22,658 nucleotides of DNA. Origin: Rhodoferax sp. (lineage in GTDB: Bacteria; Pseudomonadota; Gammaproteobacteria; Burkholderiales; Burkholderiaceae_C). The stretch lies in assembly GCA_016463455.1 (NCBI GenBank), contig JAEMRG010000004.1:4522-27179 (forward strand), written 5' to 3'. Every line of letters begins with the position of its first letter. Position 1 is the stretch's first letter. Of this stretch, positions 1 through 7,933 are shown piece after piece. The translations under genes were made by a program, and so were the position numbers. The notes beneath the pieces were generated by a model. The model had not been told where the DNA came from and searched no databases. It saw only the letters and a program-made list of their open reading frames with translations.

Positions 1-1713
1 GGCGTGCGGGCGCGCTTTATGCACACCTTGCAAGCGCGCGGCGTGCAAGTGCATGTGGGTGCGCGGGTGCAAGCTGTTAGCGCCACCGGTGTGCAACTGT
101 TGCGTGCCCTGGCACCTGCACTGGAACAGGTGGACGCTGATGCGGTGTTCTGGGTCACGCAAGCGGCCGGCGGCAGTTGGTTGGAATCCACTGGTTTGGC
201 GCTCGATGCCGATGGCTGTGTGCGTGTCAATGCCTTTCTTCAAAGCCAGAGCGACGCGCGTATTTTTGCCAGCGGCGATGTGGCCGCCTTTGGCCCGCGT
301 TCTTTGGAAAAAGCCGGTGTATTTGCGGTGCGCATGGGCATGCCCTTGGCGCGCAATCTGCGTCATGCTTTGTGCGGACTTGCCCTAAAGCCTTACCGGC
401 CCCAAAAACACTGGCTGGCACTGATTAGCACCGGCGACCGCTATGCCGTGGCTTCGCGCGGCCTGCTCAGTTTTGCGGGTGCCTGGGTGTGGCGCTGGAA
501 GGACCGCATCGACCGGCGCTTTATGCAGCGTTTTTCCGACTTGGGTGTCGCCACCATGGCACCCATGGCGGCGGACACTGGCGCGCTGACGCATTTTGCA
601 GACCTGGATGCGCAGGAGCGCGCGCAAGCGCAAGCGGCCCAGGCCATGCGTTGCGGCGGCTGTGCGGCCAAAGTGGGTGCCGGAGTGCTGGGTCGGGCCT
701 TGGGTGGTTTGCAGACGCTGAAAAGCCCGGACGTGCTCATCGGCTTGTCGGCGCTCGACGATGCCGCGCTGGTGCGCATTCCTGCCGGCAAAGCCCAAGT
801 TCAAACCGTGGATTTTTTTCGCGCATTGATCGACGATCCTTACCGCTTCGGCCAAATCGCCGCCAACCACGCGCTGGGCGATATTTTTGCCATGGGCGCC
901 ACGCCGCACACGGCCACGGCGATAGCCGTCGTGCCGCCGGGGCTAGACCGGCAAACCCAAAGCCTCTTGGCGCAGCTCATGGCCGGTGCGGTGCAGGTGC
1001 TCAATGCGGCCGGTTGTGCGCTGGTGGGCGGCCACAGCGGCGAGGGGCCGGAGTTGTCCCTGGGCTTTGCCATCAATGGCCTGGTAGATCTGGACGCACA
1101 GGGCCAGCCGCTGCACCTGATGCGCAAAACCGGCGCGCTGGCAGGTGATGCCTTGCTATTGACCAAGCCCTTGGGCACCGGCACATTGTTTGCCGCCCAT
1201 GCCCTGGGCCGCGCGCGCGGCCGCTGGGTGGAGGCGGCGCTGGACAGCATGGCCCAATCCAGCCAAGGCGCAGCGCAGACGCTGGCGCAGTTCGGTGCCC
1301 ATGCGTGTACTGACGTCACCGGCTTTGGCTTGCTAGGCCATTTGGTAGAAATGCTGCAAACCCCGGGCCTGGGCGCGCAATTGGAGACAGCGTCTTTGCC
1401 GGTGCTGGACGGCGCGCTAGCGTCTCTGCAGGCCGGTATTTTCAGTTCCTTGCACAGCAGCAATGCCCAGCAAAGCCTGGCGATTGCTGCTGGGGCAGGC
1501 AAAGAAGCGGGCCAGGGTTCAGAAGCTAGCCTGCGCCGCGAACTGCTGTTTGATCCGCAAACCGCAGGCGGCCTGCTCGCCAGCGTGCCCTGGGATCAGG
1601 CGCAGGCTTGTTTGCAGGCTTTGCGGGCGCAGGGCTATACCCAGTGCGCCCTGATCGGACGGGTAGGCGAAGTGGCCAATTTGCGCTCGCCTATCACGCT
1701 CGTGGAACAATAG
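1..1713 (+). CDS. selD: Flavoprotein-selenide, water dikinase (SelD) fusion, 5' end missing
   Basis: SelD makes selenophosphate from selenide and ATP, the selenium donor for selenocysteine and selenouridine in tRNA. The reading frame is open at the window's left edge, so the start and the first FAD-binding motif lie upstream. Counting from the GTG at 4, residues 1 to about 190 are the end of a pyridine-nucleotide-disulphide oxidoreductase-type domain; the FAD-contacting SGD motif is at 90-92. The SelD part starts near residue 215. C220 and K223 (motif GGCAAK) match E. coli Cys17 and Lys20, so this is a cysteine enzyme rather than a selenocysteine one. Family motifs follow: LSALDDAA, TVDFF, DDPYRFGQIAANHALGDIFAMG, GGHSGEGPE and DPQTAGGLL. 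The flavoprotein-SelD fusion is a known architecture; the flavoprotein half may deliver reduced selenium, which is not proven. The next gene starts 4 bases after the stop, so the two are probably cotranscribed. Confidence 0.95.
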   Translation, partial: GVRARFMHTLQARGVQVHVGARVQAVSATGVQLLRALAPALEQVDADAVFWVTQAAGGSWLESTGLALDADGCVRVNAFLQSQSDARIFASGDVAAFGPRSLEKAGVFAVRMGMPLARNLRHALCGLALKPYRPQKHWLALISTGDRYAVASRGLLSFAGAWVWRWKDRIDRRFMQRFSDLGVATMAPMAADTGALTHFADLDAQERAQAQAAQAMRCGGCAAKVGAGVLGRALGGLQTLKSPDVLIGLSALDDAALVRIPAGKAQVQTVDFFRALIDDPYRFGQIAANHALGDIFAMGATPHTATAIAVVPPGLDRQTQSLLAQLMAGAVQVLNAAGCALVGGHSGEGPELSLGFAINGLVDLDAQGQPLHLMRKTGALAGDALLLTKPLGTGTLFAAHALGRARGRWVEAALDSMAQSSQGAAQTLAQFGAHACTDVTGFGLLGHLVEMLQTPGLGAQLETASLPVLDGALASLQAGIFSSLHSSNAQQSLAIAAGAGKEAGQGSEASLRRELLFDPQTAGGLLASVPWDQAQACLQALRAQGYTQCALIGRVGEVANLRSPITLVEQ

Positions 1714-1717
1714 GGCT

Positions 1718-2839
1718 ATGAAGGAAGAATTACCGACACCCTCCGCAGACTCTGTGGTCACGGGTGAAGAAGCGATGGCCCTGGGCGCTCAGTTAGCCGT
1801 CAGGCCCTACCGCAGGCCCGAACATTTGGTTTTGTGGGGTATGGGGCCAGCCCATATTCGCTTGCTCGAACATTTCAAGCGCCAGCCCTTGGCGCATGTG
1901 CAGATCACGGTGCTGACCCAGCAAACCCAGACCTTTGCCCCGCGCACACTGGCGCGCTACGTCGCCAACGATGTGCTGCTAGCCCAGTGCATGCTCGATT
2001 TTGAGCCGCTCTTGCAGCAGGACAAAGTGCAATGGACGGGGCGCCAGGGCCGCAGCCTCAATGCGGTCTCGCGCAGCATCTTGCTCGATGACGGTCAGTC
2101 GCTGAGCTATGACGTGCTATCTATCAACAGCGGTCCGGTACCGCACCGCGAGGCTATCGAGGCGGCCATGCCCGGTGCGCGCGAGCACGGCCTGTTTGTG
2201 CCGCCGCTGGAAGGCTTTGCCAATTTGTGGCCCAAGGTCTGTGGCCTGGGCCGTACCCGGGCGCTGCGCATGGCGGTCATCGGCGCTGGTACCGAAGGCT
2301 TTGAACTGGCCTTGGCGGTGCGCCAGCGCATGCCCACTGCGGCAGTGACCTGGGTCATCGGCCCACAGCAAGAGGGCGACAAAGGCTATCCCGAGGCATT
2401 GCACCAGCGCATGTTGCAATTGCTGCGCGAACAGCGTGTCACCGTGCTGTATGAAACCGTGGCCTCACTCACGCGCGATGATGTGGTGCTTGCCAGTGGT
2501 GCCCGTCTGGCCTGCGATGTGCCGATTTTGGTTTTGGCGCGCGCTGCGCCGGCCTGGCTGAGCCCAAGCGGCTTGGCCTTGCAAGGCGATGGCATGGCCA
2601 CCGACACCTTCGAGCGCAGCAGCAGCCACCCGGAAGTCTTTCACGTCTGGCAAGACAGCGAAGTGCTGGCCAACAATGTGCACACCACGATGCAGTCAGA
2701 GCCCGCCAAGCTGCGCGCCGCTCAGCCGCGCCGCTTGCAATTTTTATATGCCGGTGCCAGCCATGCGCTTTTGGCCTGGGGCGGACAATACCCGCAAGGC
2801 CGCGCGGTCGCCTGGCTAAAGCAGTTCTTAAAATCCTAG
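1718..2839 (+). CDS. Stand-alone FAD/NAD(P)-type oxidoreductase, diverged paralogue of the SelD-fused flavoprotein
   Basis: This 373-residue protein has the two-Rossmann-fold layout of NADH dehydrogenase/sulphide:quinone reductase-type flavoproteins. Its C-terminal half can be aligned by eye with the flavoprotein part of the preceding SelD fusion: both have an RxxxLxxxxV start, an xxSGLAL segment, and a Gly-rich, Trp-containing end before WLK/WRWK. The second nucleotide site is intact (GAGTEG, 189-194). The first, normally GGGxxx for FAD, reads GMGPAH at 41-46. The usual SGD is WQD, with D313. FAD binding may therefore be weakened or altered. The ATG is 4 bases past the selD stop, which points to translational coupling. 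The function is unknown; a role as a SelD partner or subunit is inference from position and similarity. Confidence 0.85.
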   Translation: MKEELPTPSADSVVTGEEAMALGAQLAVRPYRRPEHLVLWGMGPAHIRLLEHFKRQPLAHVQITVLTQQTQTFAPRTLARYVANDVLLAQCMLDFEPLLQQDKVQWTGRQGRSLNAVSRSILLDDGQSLSYDVLSINSGPVPHREAIEAAMPGAREHGLFVPPLEGFANLWPKVCGLGRTRALRMAVIGAGTEGFELALAVRQRMPTAAVTWVIGPQQEGDKGYPEALHQRMLQLLREQRVTVLYETVASLTRDDVVLASGARLACDVPILVLARAAPAWLSPSGLALQGDGMATDTFERSSSHPEVFHVWQDSEVLANNVHTTMQSEPAKLRAAQPRRLQFLYAGASHALLAWGGQYPQGRAVAWLKQFLKS

Positions 2840-2868
2840 CTCGCATTTTTCACCCTGGGAGGCACTCG

Positions 2869-3345
2869 ATGGATTCAATGCAAACCCCGCTGCCGGAAGG
2901 TTTGGACATACCCCAGCGCAAAGTCGATGCGCTTTTGCAGCACTATGGCTTAAGCCATACGCACCCGGTCAACGAGGTGATTCATTTTGTGGCGATACCG
3001 GCCATCATGCTCAGCCTCAATGGCTTGCTGTTTGCGCTGCACCCCGCCTTGGTACTGGTGTTGATCGCAGGCAGCTTGGTCTATTACGCCCGCTTGTCCT
3101 GGCCTTTTACGCTGTGCATGTTGCTGCTGTCTTCGGTGATGCTGGCCCTGGTGGACGCCATGAGCGTCGCCGGTATTTTGGTGCCAGCGAGCGTAGGGAT
3201 TTTTGTGGCCGCCTGGATTTTTCAATTCATCGGCCACCATCTGGAGGGCAAAAAGCCCTCTTTCTTTGAAGATCTGCAATACCTGCTGGTCGGGCCCTTG
3301 TTTGTATTGAGCAAGGTCTTTGAACGCCTGGGCGTGCGCTGGTAA
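2869..3345 (+). CDS. Mpo1/DUF962-family membrane protein
   Basis: This 158-residue integral membrane protein has the Mpo1 (YGL010w, DUF962) pattern. An N-terminal HYxxxHxHPxNxxxH block includes H30, H32, N35 and H39, and a C-terminal FQFIGHHLEGKKPSFFED block includes H123 and H124, followed by LLVGPLFVL. Hydrophobic segments lie at about 40-75, 78-97 and 100-122. Yeast Mpo1 is an Fe(II)-dependent dioxygenase that shortens 2-hydroxy fatty acids; whether bacterial members do the same is not established. A strong GGGAGG ribosome site lies just before the ATG. The gene follows the oxidoreductase by 29 bases and may be in its operon. Confidence 0.85.
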   Translation: MDSMQTPLPEGLDIPQRKVDALLQHYGLSHTHPVNEVIHFVAIPAIMLSLNGLLFALHPALVLVLIAGSLVYYARLSWPFTLCMLLLSSVMLALVDAMSVAGILVPASVGIFVAAWIFQFIGHHLEGKKPSFFEDLQYLLVGPLFVLSKVFERLGVRW

Positions 3346-3429
3346 GCCGGTGCTAGCCGCTGCTGCGCGCAAGCCAAGGCCGGCATTTTTCGGTAAGCAG
3401 GTTTTGCGCAACCAAGACGGACACTACCG

Positions 3430-4659
3430 ATGGCACGGGTAGCCGTTGTAGGCGCGGGTTTTGTCGGGCTGTCATCGGCCTACTGGCTGATGCGCGACGG
3501 CCACCAGGTGAGTTTGTACGAGCCGCGTGGCGCGGCGGGCGGTGCCTCTTTTGGTAATGCCGGCACCTTTGCCAATTACGCCTGCATACCGGTTAACAAC
3601 CCCTCGGTGTTTCGCGATCTGCCGCGCTATTTGTTTGCATCGCAAAGTCCCTTGCGGGTACGTTGGTCGCATCTGCATAGGCTGGCGCCCTGGCTTGCGC
3701 GTTTTATGTGGGCCTCCACGCCTGCGCGCTATACCGCCACGGCAAGCGCCTTGTCGCATCTGCTGGCCCGCGCGCAAAGCGGCTACGACGCGATGTTGGC
3801 TGAGGCTGACCTGCAGCGTTTTGTCCGGCCACAGGAATGCTTGTATTTGTATTCCAGCGCCACCGCTTTTCAAGGCGCACGCGAGACCTTGGCGTTGCGC
3901 CGCCGTCTTGGCGTGGAAGCGGACATTTTGGACGCTGAGGCCATCGCCCAGCTGGAGCCCCAGCTCAGTCCTATTTTTCATCGCGGCGCTTTGTTCAAGG
4001 GCTCTTGGCATTTAAGCGACCCCTCGGCTTTTCTGCAGGCCTTGCTGGCGTATTTGCAAACCAAAGGCCTGGTGGTGCACCCGCTCGCTGTTAGCGCGGT
4101 GCAAGCGGACGATCGGCAGGTACGCGTGCGCGGCCTGGACCATGACAGCGCCTACGATTACCTGGCCTTGTGCGCCGGCGTGCATTCCAAGGACTTGGCG
4201 GCGCAATGTGGCGACGATGTGCCCCTGCAAGCCGAGCGCGGTTACCACCTGATGTTTCCCGGCAGCACCCCTTTGATTTCGCGCCCCGTAGGTTGGGCAG
4301 AGCGCGGTTTTTACATGACCCCCATGGCGCAAGGCCTGCGCGTGGCGGGCACGGTGGAGCTGGCGGGCTTAGGCCAGGAAATGCACCCGGGCTTGCTCGA
4401 TTTGCTGCACTTTGCCTCGCGCCGCGCCTTGCCTGCACTGGGTGCGCCGCAAGCGCCGTGGTTAGGTTTTCGGCCGACTTTGCCCGATGGGCTGCCGGTG
4501 CTGGGACGTTCGCGCAAAAGCGCACGCGTGGTGTATGCCTTTGGTCATCAGCACATCGGGCTGACTTTGGGGGGCTTAAGCGGGAGTTTGGTAGCCGATA
4601 TCGTGGGCGAGCGCCCTACCGCCCTGAACTTGGATGCTTTTGCCGCCCAAAGGTTTTGA
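3430..4659 (+). CDS. DadA-like FAD-dependent D-amino-acid dehydrogenase
   Basis: This 409-residue DAO-family flavoprotein has an N-terminal FAD-binding fold (VVGAGFVGLSSAYWL, with an acidic residue at the end of the second strand in LYEP). The next segment, GASFGNAG, is typical of DadA. The C-terminal region LGFRPTLPDGLPVLGRS, followed by FGHQHIGLTLGG, is the second conserved FAD/substrate block. DadA-type enzymes oxidise D-amino acids to 2-oxoacids and pass electrons to the respiratory chain from the inner face of the membrane. The protein is slightly shorter than E. coli DadA (432). No alanine racemase or transporter gene adjoins it, so the substrate is open: D-amino acids, or another secondary amine such as proline or glycine derivatives. 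The ribosome site is weak. Confidence 0.82.
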   Translation: MARVAVVGAGFVGLSSAYWLMRDGHQVSLYEPRGAAGGASFGNAGTFANYACIPVNNPSVFRDLPRYLFASQSPLRVRWSHLHRLAPWLARFMWASTPARYTATASALSHLLARAQSGYDAMLAEADLQRFVRPQECLYLYSSATAFQGARETLALRRRLGVEADILDAEAIAQLEPQLSPIFHRGALFKGSWHLSDPSAFLQALLAYLQTKGLVVHPLAVSAVQADDRQVRVRGLDHDSAYDYLALCAGVHSKDLAAQCGDDVPLQAERGYHLMFPGSTPLISRPVGWAERGFYMTPMAQGLRVAGTVELAGLGQEMHPGLLDLLHFASRRALPALGAPQAPWLGFRPTLPDGLPVLGRSRKSARVVYAFGHQHIGLTLGGLSGSLVADIVGERPTALNLDAFAAQRF

Positions 4660-4739
4660 TTTTCCTTTTTGCGGGTCACTTGTGCCGCCCATTGCCGCAA
4701 TCACTCGCCACACCAACGGTCAGGCGTGGTGCAGTTTCA

Positions 4740-4750
4740 GTACACTGTAC
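4740..4750. promoter_or_regulatory. Palindromic operator candidate for the toxin-antitoxin pair
   Basis: GTACACTGTAC is a perfect inverted repeat (GTACA-C-TGTAC), 29 bases before the antitoxin ATG. TACACT inside it could be the -10 hexamer. Antitoxins with ribbon-helix-helix domains usually repress their own promoter through such sites. The assignment rests on position and symmetry only. Confidence 0.5.
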
Positions 4751-4779
4751 ACAAGCTAGCACAAAAAAAAGGATTCCCT

Positions 4780-5022
4780 ATGTCCAGCACCATGACCATT
4801 CGCCTGGAAGACGGCATCAAGAACCGGCTTGATCAGCTCGCCATCGTCACCCAGCGCAGCAAATCCTTTTTGGCCAGCGAGGCCATTGCCGCCTATGTGG
4901 ATACCAATGAATGGCAGCTTGGGGAGATTCAGGCCGCCCTCACGGAAGCCGAGGCGCGCGATTTCGCCACTGACCAAGATATGGCAGACCTGGCGCTGAA
5001 ATGGAATGTCAGTTCCCATTAA
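4780..5022 (+). CDS. Ribbon-helix-helix (CopG/ParD-like) antitoxin
   Basis: This 80-residue protein begins with the short beta strand MTIRLEDGIKNRLDQLA. A helix-turn-helix follows (RSKSFLASEAIAAYV, about 26-40), the DNA-binding and dimerisation unit of CopG-type repressors. The acidic, poorly ordered C-terminus (EAEARDF, about 56-75) is the usual toxin-neutralising part. The ATG at 4780 is preferred because AAAGGA lies just upstream and the domain starts there; an upstream TTG in the same frame would add unsupported residues. The end of the gene overlaps the toxin gene by 17 bases. In this family the antitoxin alone, or with the toxin, represses the pair. Confidence 0.9.
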   Translation: MSSTMTIRLEDGIKNRLDQLAIVTQRSKSFLASEAIAAYVDTNEWQLGEIQAALTEAEARDFATDQDMADLALKWNVSSH

Positions 5023-5296
5023 ATGGCTGCGTGCAGCGCGGCAAAACCTCGATGACGAGGCCACCTATATCGCGCAAGACGATGTTGCCGCGGCCAGCCG
5101 AGTCGTTGCCCGGGTGTTGGAAGCCGTGGCCCAACTCGCGCAGCAGCCTGGTTTAGGTCGACCGGGCCGTGTACCAGGCACCCGCGAATTGGTGGTGCTC
5201 AAAACGCGCTATCTTGTGCCCTATATTGTCCAGGGCGATCAGGTCACCATTTTGCGGGTATTCCACACCTCAAGGCGTTTACCAAAACGGTGGTGA
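5006..5296 (+). CDS. RelE/ParE-family toxin
   Basis: This 96-residue basic protein has the RelE/ParE fold signature. An N-terminal WLRAARQNLDDEATYI helix region is followed by a GRPGRVPGTRELVV strand, then YLVPYIV, and a C-terminal ILRVFHTSRRLPKRW. ParE members poison DNA gyrase and RelE members cut mRNA on the ribosome; the sequence alone does not decide between them, although the HTSR ending and the pairing with a ribbon-helix-helix antitoxin lean to ParE. The ATG lies inside the last codons of the antitoxin gene in another frame, so translation is probably coupled. The pair sits between conserved housekeeping genes and looks like a small insertion. Confidence 0.9.
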   Translation: MSVPIKWLRAARQNLDDEATYIAQDDVAAASRVVARVLEAVAQLAQQPGLGRPGRVPGTRELVVLKTRYLVPYIVQGDQVTILRVFHTSRRLPKRW

Positions 5297-5435
5297 ACGC
5301 GGGGCGCATCTGGATTTCCGTTTACTGCCTTTACGATGGCCATGGATTGATAAGGTTCAAACAGACAGGGTCAAAGTCCCCATAGTCAGCAGGAAACGGG
5401 TGCAGAAAGCCATTCTTCGCCTACCTATAACCGAA

Positions 5436-7301
5436 TCATTCCACCGTAACTGACTTCGCTAAATTACGCGGTTTATCTACATCGGTACCGCGTGCGCATG
5501 CGGTGTGGTAGGCCAACAATTGCAGCGCTACGACATGCAAGATGGGGGAGAGGTCGCCATAGTTTTCCGGCATGCGGATGACGTTGATGCCCTCACTGGT
5601 TTGAATGTGCGTATCAGCATCTGCCAACACATACAACATGCCTCCGCGGGCACGTACTTCGTGCATATTGCTTTTTAGCTTTTCCAGCAAGGCATCGTTG
5701 GGTGCAACAGTCACCACCGGCATGGCACTCGTGACCAAAGCCAGGGGCCCATGCTTCAATTCTCCAGCGGCATAGGCTTCAGCGTGGATGTAGGTGATTT
5801 CTTTGAGCTTTAATGCGCCTTCCATGGCAATCGGGTAGTGGGTTCCGCGTCCTAAAAACAAGGCGTTTTCTTTGGAGGCAAATTCTTCGGACCACGCGAT
5901 GATGGCGGGCTCCAGCGCCAGCACGGCTTGCAGCGCGCTAGGCAGATGGCGCAGCGCTTTGAGTGCCGCAGTTTCATCTGCCTCCGTTAAGTGGCCTTTG
6001 GTTTGCGCCAGGGACAGCGTCAGCAAGAACAACCCGACGAGTTGGGTAGTGAAAGCCTTGGTCGAAGCCACCCCGATTTCCACGCCGGCGCGCGTGACGT
6101 AGGACAGTTTGCACTCCCGCACCATCGCCGAACTTGCCACATTGCAAATCGTGAGGCTGTGTTCCATGCCCAGCGATTGCGCGTGTCGCAGTGCCGCAAG
6201 CGTGTCCGCAGTTTCGCCGGACTGGCTGATGGTGACGACCAAGGTTTTCTTATCGGGCACCGAATCGCGGTAACGGTATTCGCTGGCGATCTCCACTACG
6301 CAGGGCAATTTGGCGATGGCTTCTATCCAGTACTTGGCTACGCAGCCGCTGTAGTAACTGGTGCCGCAGGCCAGAATGAGCACCTTATCAATTTCTTTGA
6401 AGATGCCGTAAGCGCCATCGCCAAATAATTCGGGCACGATGCCCTCGATTCCTTCCAAGGTATCGGCCACAGCGCGCGGTTGTTCAAAAATTTCCTTTTG
6501 CATGTAATGGCGATAGGGCCCCAACTCCGCCGCCCCGCTATGGGCCAGCACGGTTTGCACCGTGCGCGTAACCGGCTTGTGCGCACTGTCAAGCACCCAG
6601 AACTTGCCTGCTTGCACGTCCACCACATCCCCCTCTTGCAGATACAAAATTTGATCTGTCACGCCGGCCAAGGCCATGGCATCGCTGGCCAAAAATGTTT
6701 CTCCCTGGCCCACACCGACGATGAGTGGCGAGCCGGCGCGCGCGCCGACCATGCGCATGGGCTCGTCCACATGCATCACCGCAATCGCATACGCACCACG
6801 CAATTGCAAAACACAGGCTTTTACCGCATCCAAGAGGTCGCCGTTGTAGCAACTGTCCACCAGATGCGCGATCACTTCGGTGTCGGTCTGGCTGCGAAAG
6901 ACATAGCCTTTGGCCTGCAGACTGGCGCGCAATTCATCGTGGTTTTCGATGATGCCGTTATGCACCAAAGCCACCTGACCGTCTTGTGTGCCGGAGCCTT
7001 TGCCGTGGCTGAAGTGGGGATGTGCGTTATGCACCACGGGCGCACCGTGGGTTGCCCAGCGCGTGTGCGCGATGCCGGTACCGCCTTCAAGTGCATCGGC
7101 CTCTACCTGGGCCATTAACTCCACCACGCGGGCGGTGCTGCGGGCACGGCGCAATCCGGGCTGCGCTGTATCGGGATGCAGACTCGCCGTGTGAATCGCG
7201 ACGCCGCAGGAGTCATAACCCCGGTATTCCAAACGCTGCAAGCCCTGCACTAGGACCGGGACGATATTGCGGTGGGAGACCGCGCCGACAATGCCACACA
7301 T
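5436..7301 (-). CDS. glmS: Glutamine-fructose-6-phosphate aminotransferase (isomerising)
   Basis: GlmS makes glucosamine-6-phosphate from fructose-6-phosphate and glutamine, the first step towards UDP-GlcNAc for peptidoglycan and lipopolysaccharide. The protein is 621 residues, a little longer than E. coli GlmS (609). Cys2 in MCGIVGA is the glutaminase nucleophile once Met is removed. RLEYRGYDS, GIAHTRWATHG, VHNGIIENH and TDTEVIAHLV complete the glutaminase domain. The two sugar-isomerase domains show CGTSYYSG, SQSGETADT, ASTKAFTTQ and EGALKLKEITYIHAEAY. The C-terminus ends PRNLAKSVTVE like other GlmS proteins. GGAG lies 8 bases before the ATG. The gene is transcribed out of the AT-rich gap it shares with the divergent Lrp-type gene. 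I saw no glmS ribozyme motif in the leader; that element belongs to Gram-positive bacteria. Confidence 0.98.
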   Translation of the reverse strand: MCGIVGAVSHRNIVPVLVQGLQRLEYRGYDSCGVAIHTASLHPDTAQPGLRRARSTARVVELMAQVEADALEGGTGIAHTRWATHGAPVVHNAHPHFSHGKGSGTQDGQVALVHNGIIENHDELRASLQAKGYVFRSQTDTEVIAHLVDSCYNGDLLDAVKACVLQLRGAYAIAVMHVDEPMRMVGARAGSPLIVGVGQGETFLASDAMALAGVTDQILYLQEGDVVDVQAGKFWVLDSAHKPVTRTVQTVLAHSGAAELGPYRHYMQKEIFEQPRAVADTLEGIEGIVPELFGDGAYGIFKEIDKVLILACGTSYYSGCVAKYWIEAIAKLPCVVEIASEYRYRDSVPDKKTLVVTISQSGETADTLAALRHAQSLGMEHSLTICNVASSAMVRECKLSYVTRAGVEIGVASTKAFTTQLVGLFLLTLSLAQTKGHLTEADETAALKALRHLPSALQAVLALEPAIIAWSEEFASKENALFLGRGTHYPIAMEGALKLKEITYIHAEAYAAGELKHGPLALVTSAMPVVTVAPNDALLEKLKSNMHEVRARGGMLYVLADADTHIQTSEGINVIRMPENYGDLSPILHVVALQLLAYHTACARGTDVDKPRNLAKSVTVE

Positions 7302-7345
7302 AGTAAAACTCCGAAGTGAGGCCTTGATGCTATGTGTTCTGTTGA

Positions 7346-7436
7346 GAAATTAACTGTATAAAATTTACAAATAAAGAATTTAAAATTCAATAAAATGAAA
7401 TAGAAAAATTTAAATTCAAAAAATTAAGAAAAATAT
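7346..7436. promoter_or_regulatory. AT-rich divergent promoter region between glmS and the Lrp-type regulator
   Basis: Only 10 of 91 bases are G or C (counted by eye), in a window that is otherwise strongly GC-rich. It contains a perfect 13-base inverted repeat, GAATTT-A-AAATTC (7376-7388), and a perfect 10-base palindrome, AATTTAAATT (7407-7416). Their centres are about 29.5 bases apart, close to three helical turns. Many -10-like hexamers exist, so I do not assign single promoters. One candidate for glmS (minus strand) is TTGAAT, 17 bases, TAAATT. Lrp/AsnC proteins typically bind phased AT-rich palindromes next to their own gene. Confidence 0.65.
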
Positions 7437-7928
7437 ATGAAAATTTCAGAAAAATTGGACGCCCTGGACCTCCAGCTTTTGGGCCATCTCCAGCAGGATG
7501 CATCGCTAAGCAATGTAGCGCTCGCAGAAAAACTGCGCATCTCGCCCCCGACTTGTCTGCGACGCGTCAAGCGCCTTTCCGAAGGCGGCTGGATCGAGCG
7601 GCAGGTCGCGGTACTCAACCCGGCGCGTTTAGGCGCATCGGTGGGGCACATGGTTTGCGCGCTGGTGGAAGTGACCTTGGATGTGCAGGGCGTAGAGCAT
7701 TTGGACGCTTTCGAGGCCAAGGCGATCGCGGAGGATGCGGTCCAACAGTGCTGGCGCGTAGCCTCCGGCCCGGATTTCATTCTGGTGGTGCAGGCCCTGT
7801 CCATGCCCGATTACTTAGAAGTGACGCGCCGCTTGTTCACCCAAGATGCCAACGTGCGCAACGTCAAAGCGTTTTTCAGCATCAAGCGCGCAAAATTTAG
7901 CGCCGCTTTGCCGCTGCCACGACGCTGA
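7437..7928 (+). CDS. Lrp/AsnC-family transcriptional regulator
   Basis: This 163-residue protein has an N-terminal winged helix-turn-helix (LDALDLQLLGHLQQDASLSN, then the recognition-helix region ISPPTCLRRVKRL) and a C-terminal ligand-sensing RAM domain from about residue 70 (GHMVCALVEVTLD to VRNVKAFFSIKRAKF). Family members form octamers that sense amino acids or related metabolites. The gene is divergent from glmS and convergent with glmU (5 bases between stops), so it sits between the two UDP-GlcNAc genes. Control of itself and glmS is plausible from the shared AT-rich gap but unproven. The ribosome site is weak, and the first codons are AT-rich like the gap. Confidence 0.93.
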   Translation: MKISEKLDALDLQLLGHLQQDASLSNVALAEKLRISPPTCLRRVKRLSEGGWIERQVAVLNPARLGASVGHMVCALVEVTLDVQGVEHLDAFEAKAIAEDAVQQCWRVASGPDFILVVQALSMPDYLEVTRRLFTQDANVRNVKAFFSIKRAKFSAALPLPRR

Positions 7929-7933
7929 AAAAA

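Noticed and set aside
3346..3400. Possible terminator after the Mpo1-type gene (GCCGG ... CCGGC then ATTTTT)
   Set aside because: The arms are 5 bases with a loop near 29 bases, so a stable intrinsic terminator is unlikely.
7302..7345. glmS ribozyme or riboswitch in the glmS leader
   Set aside because: The leader is only about 100 bases and mostly A/T. I could not find the pseudoknotted core, which is known from Gram-positive bacteria.
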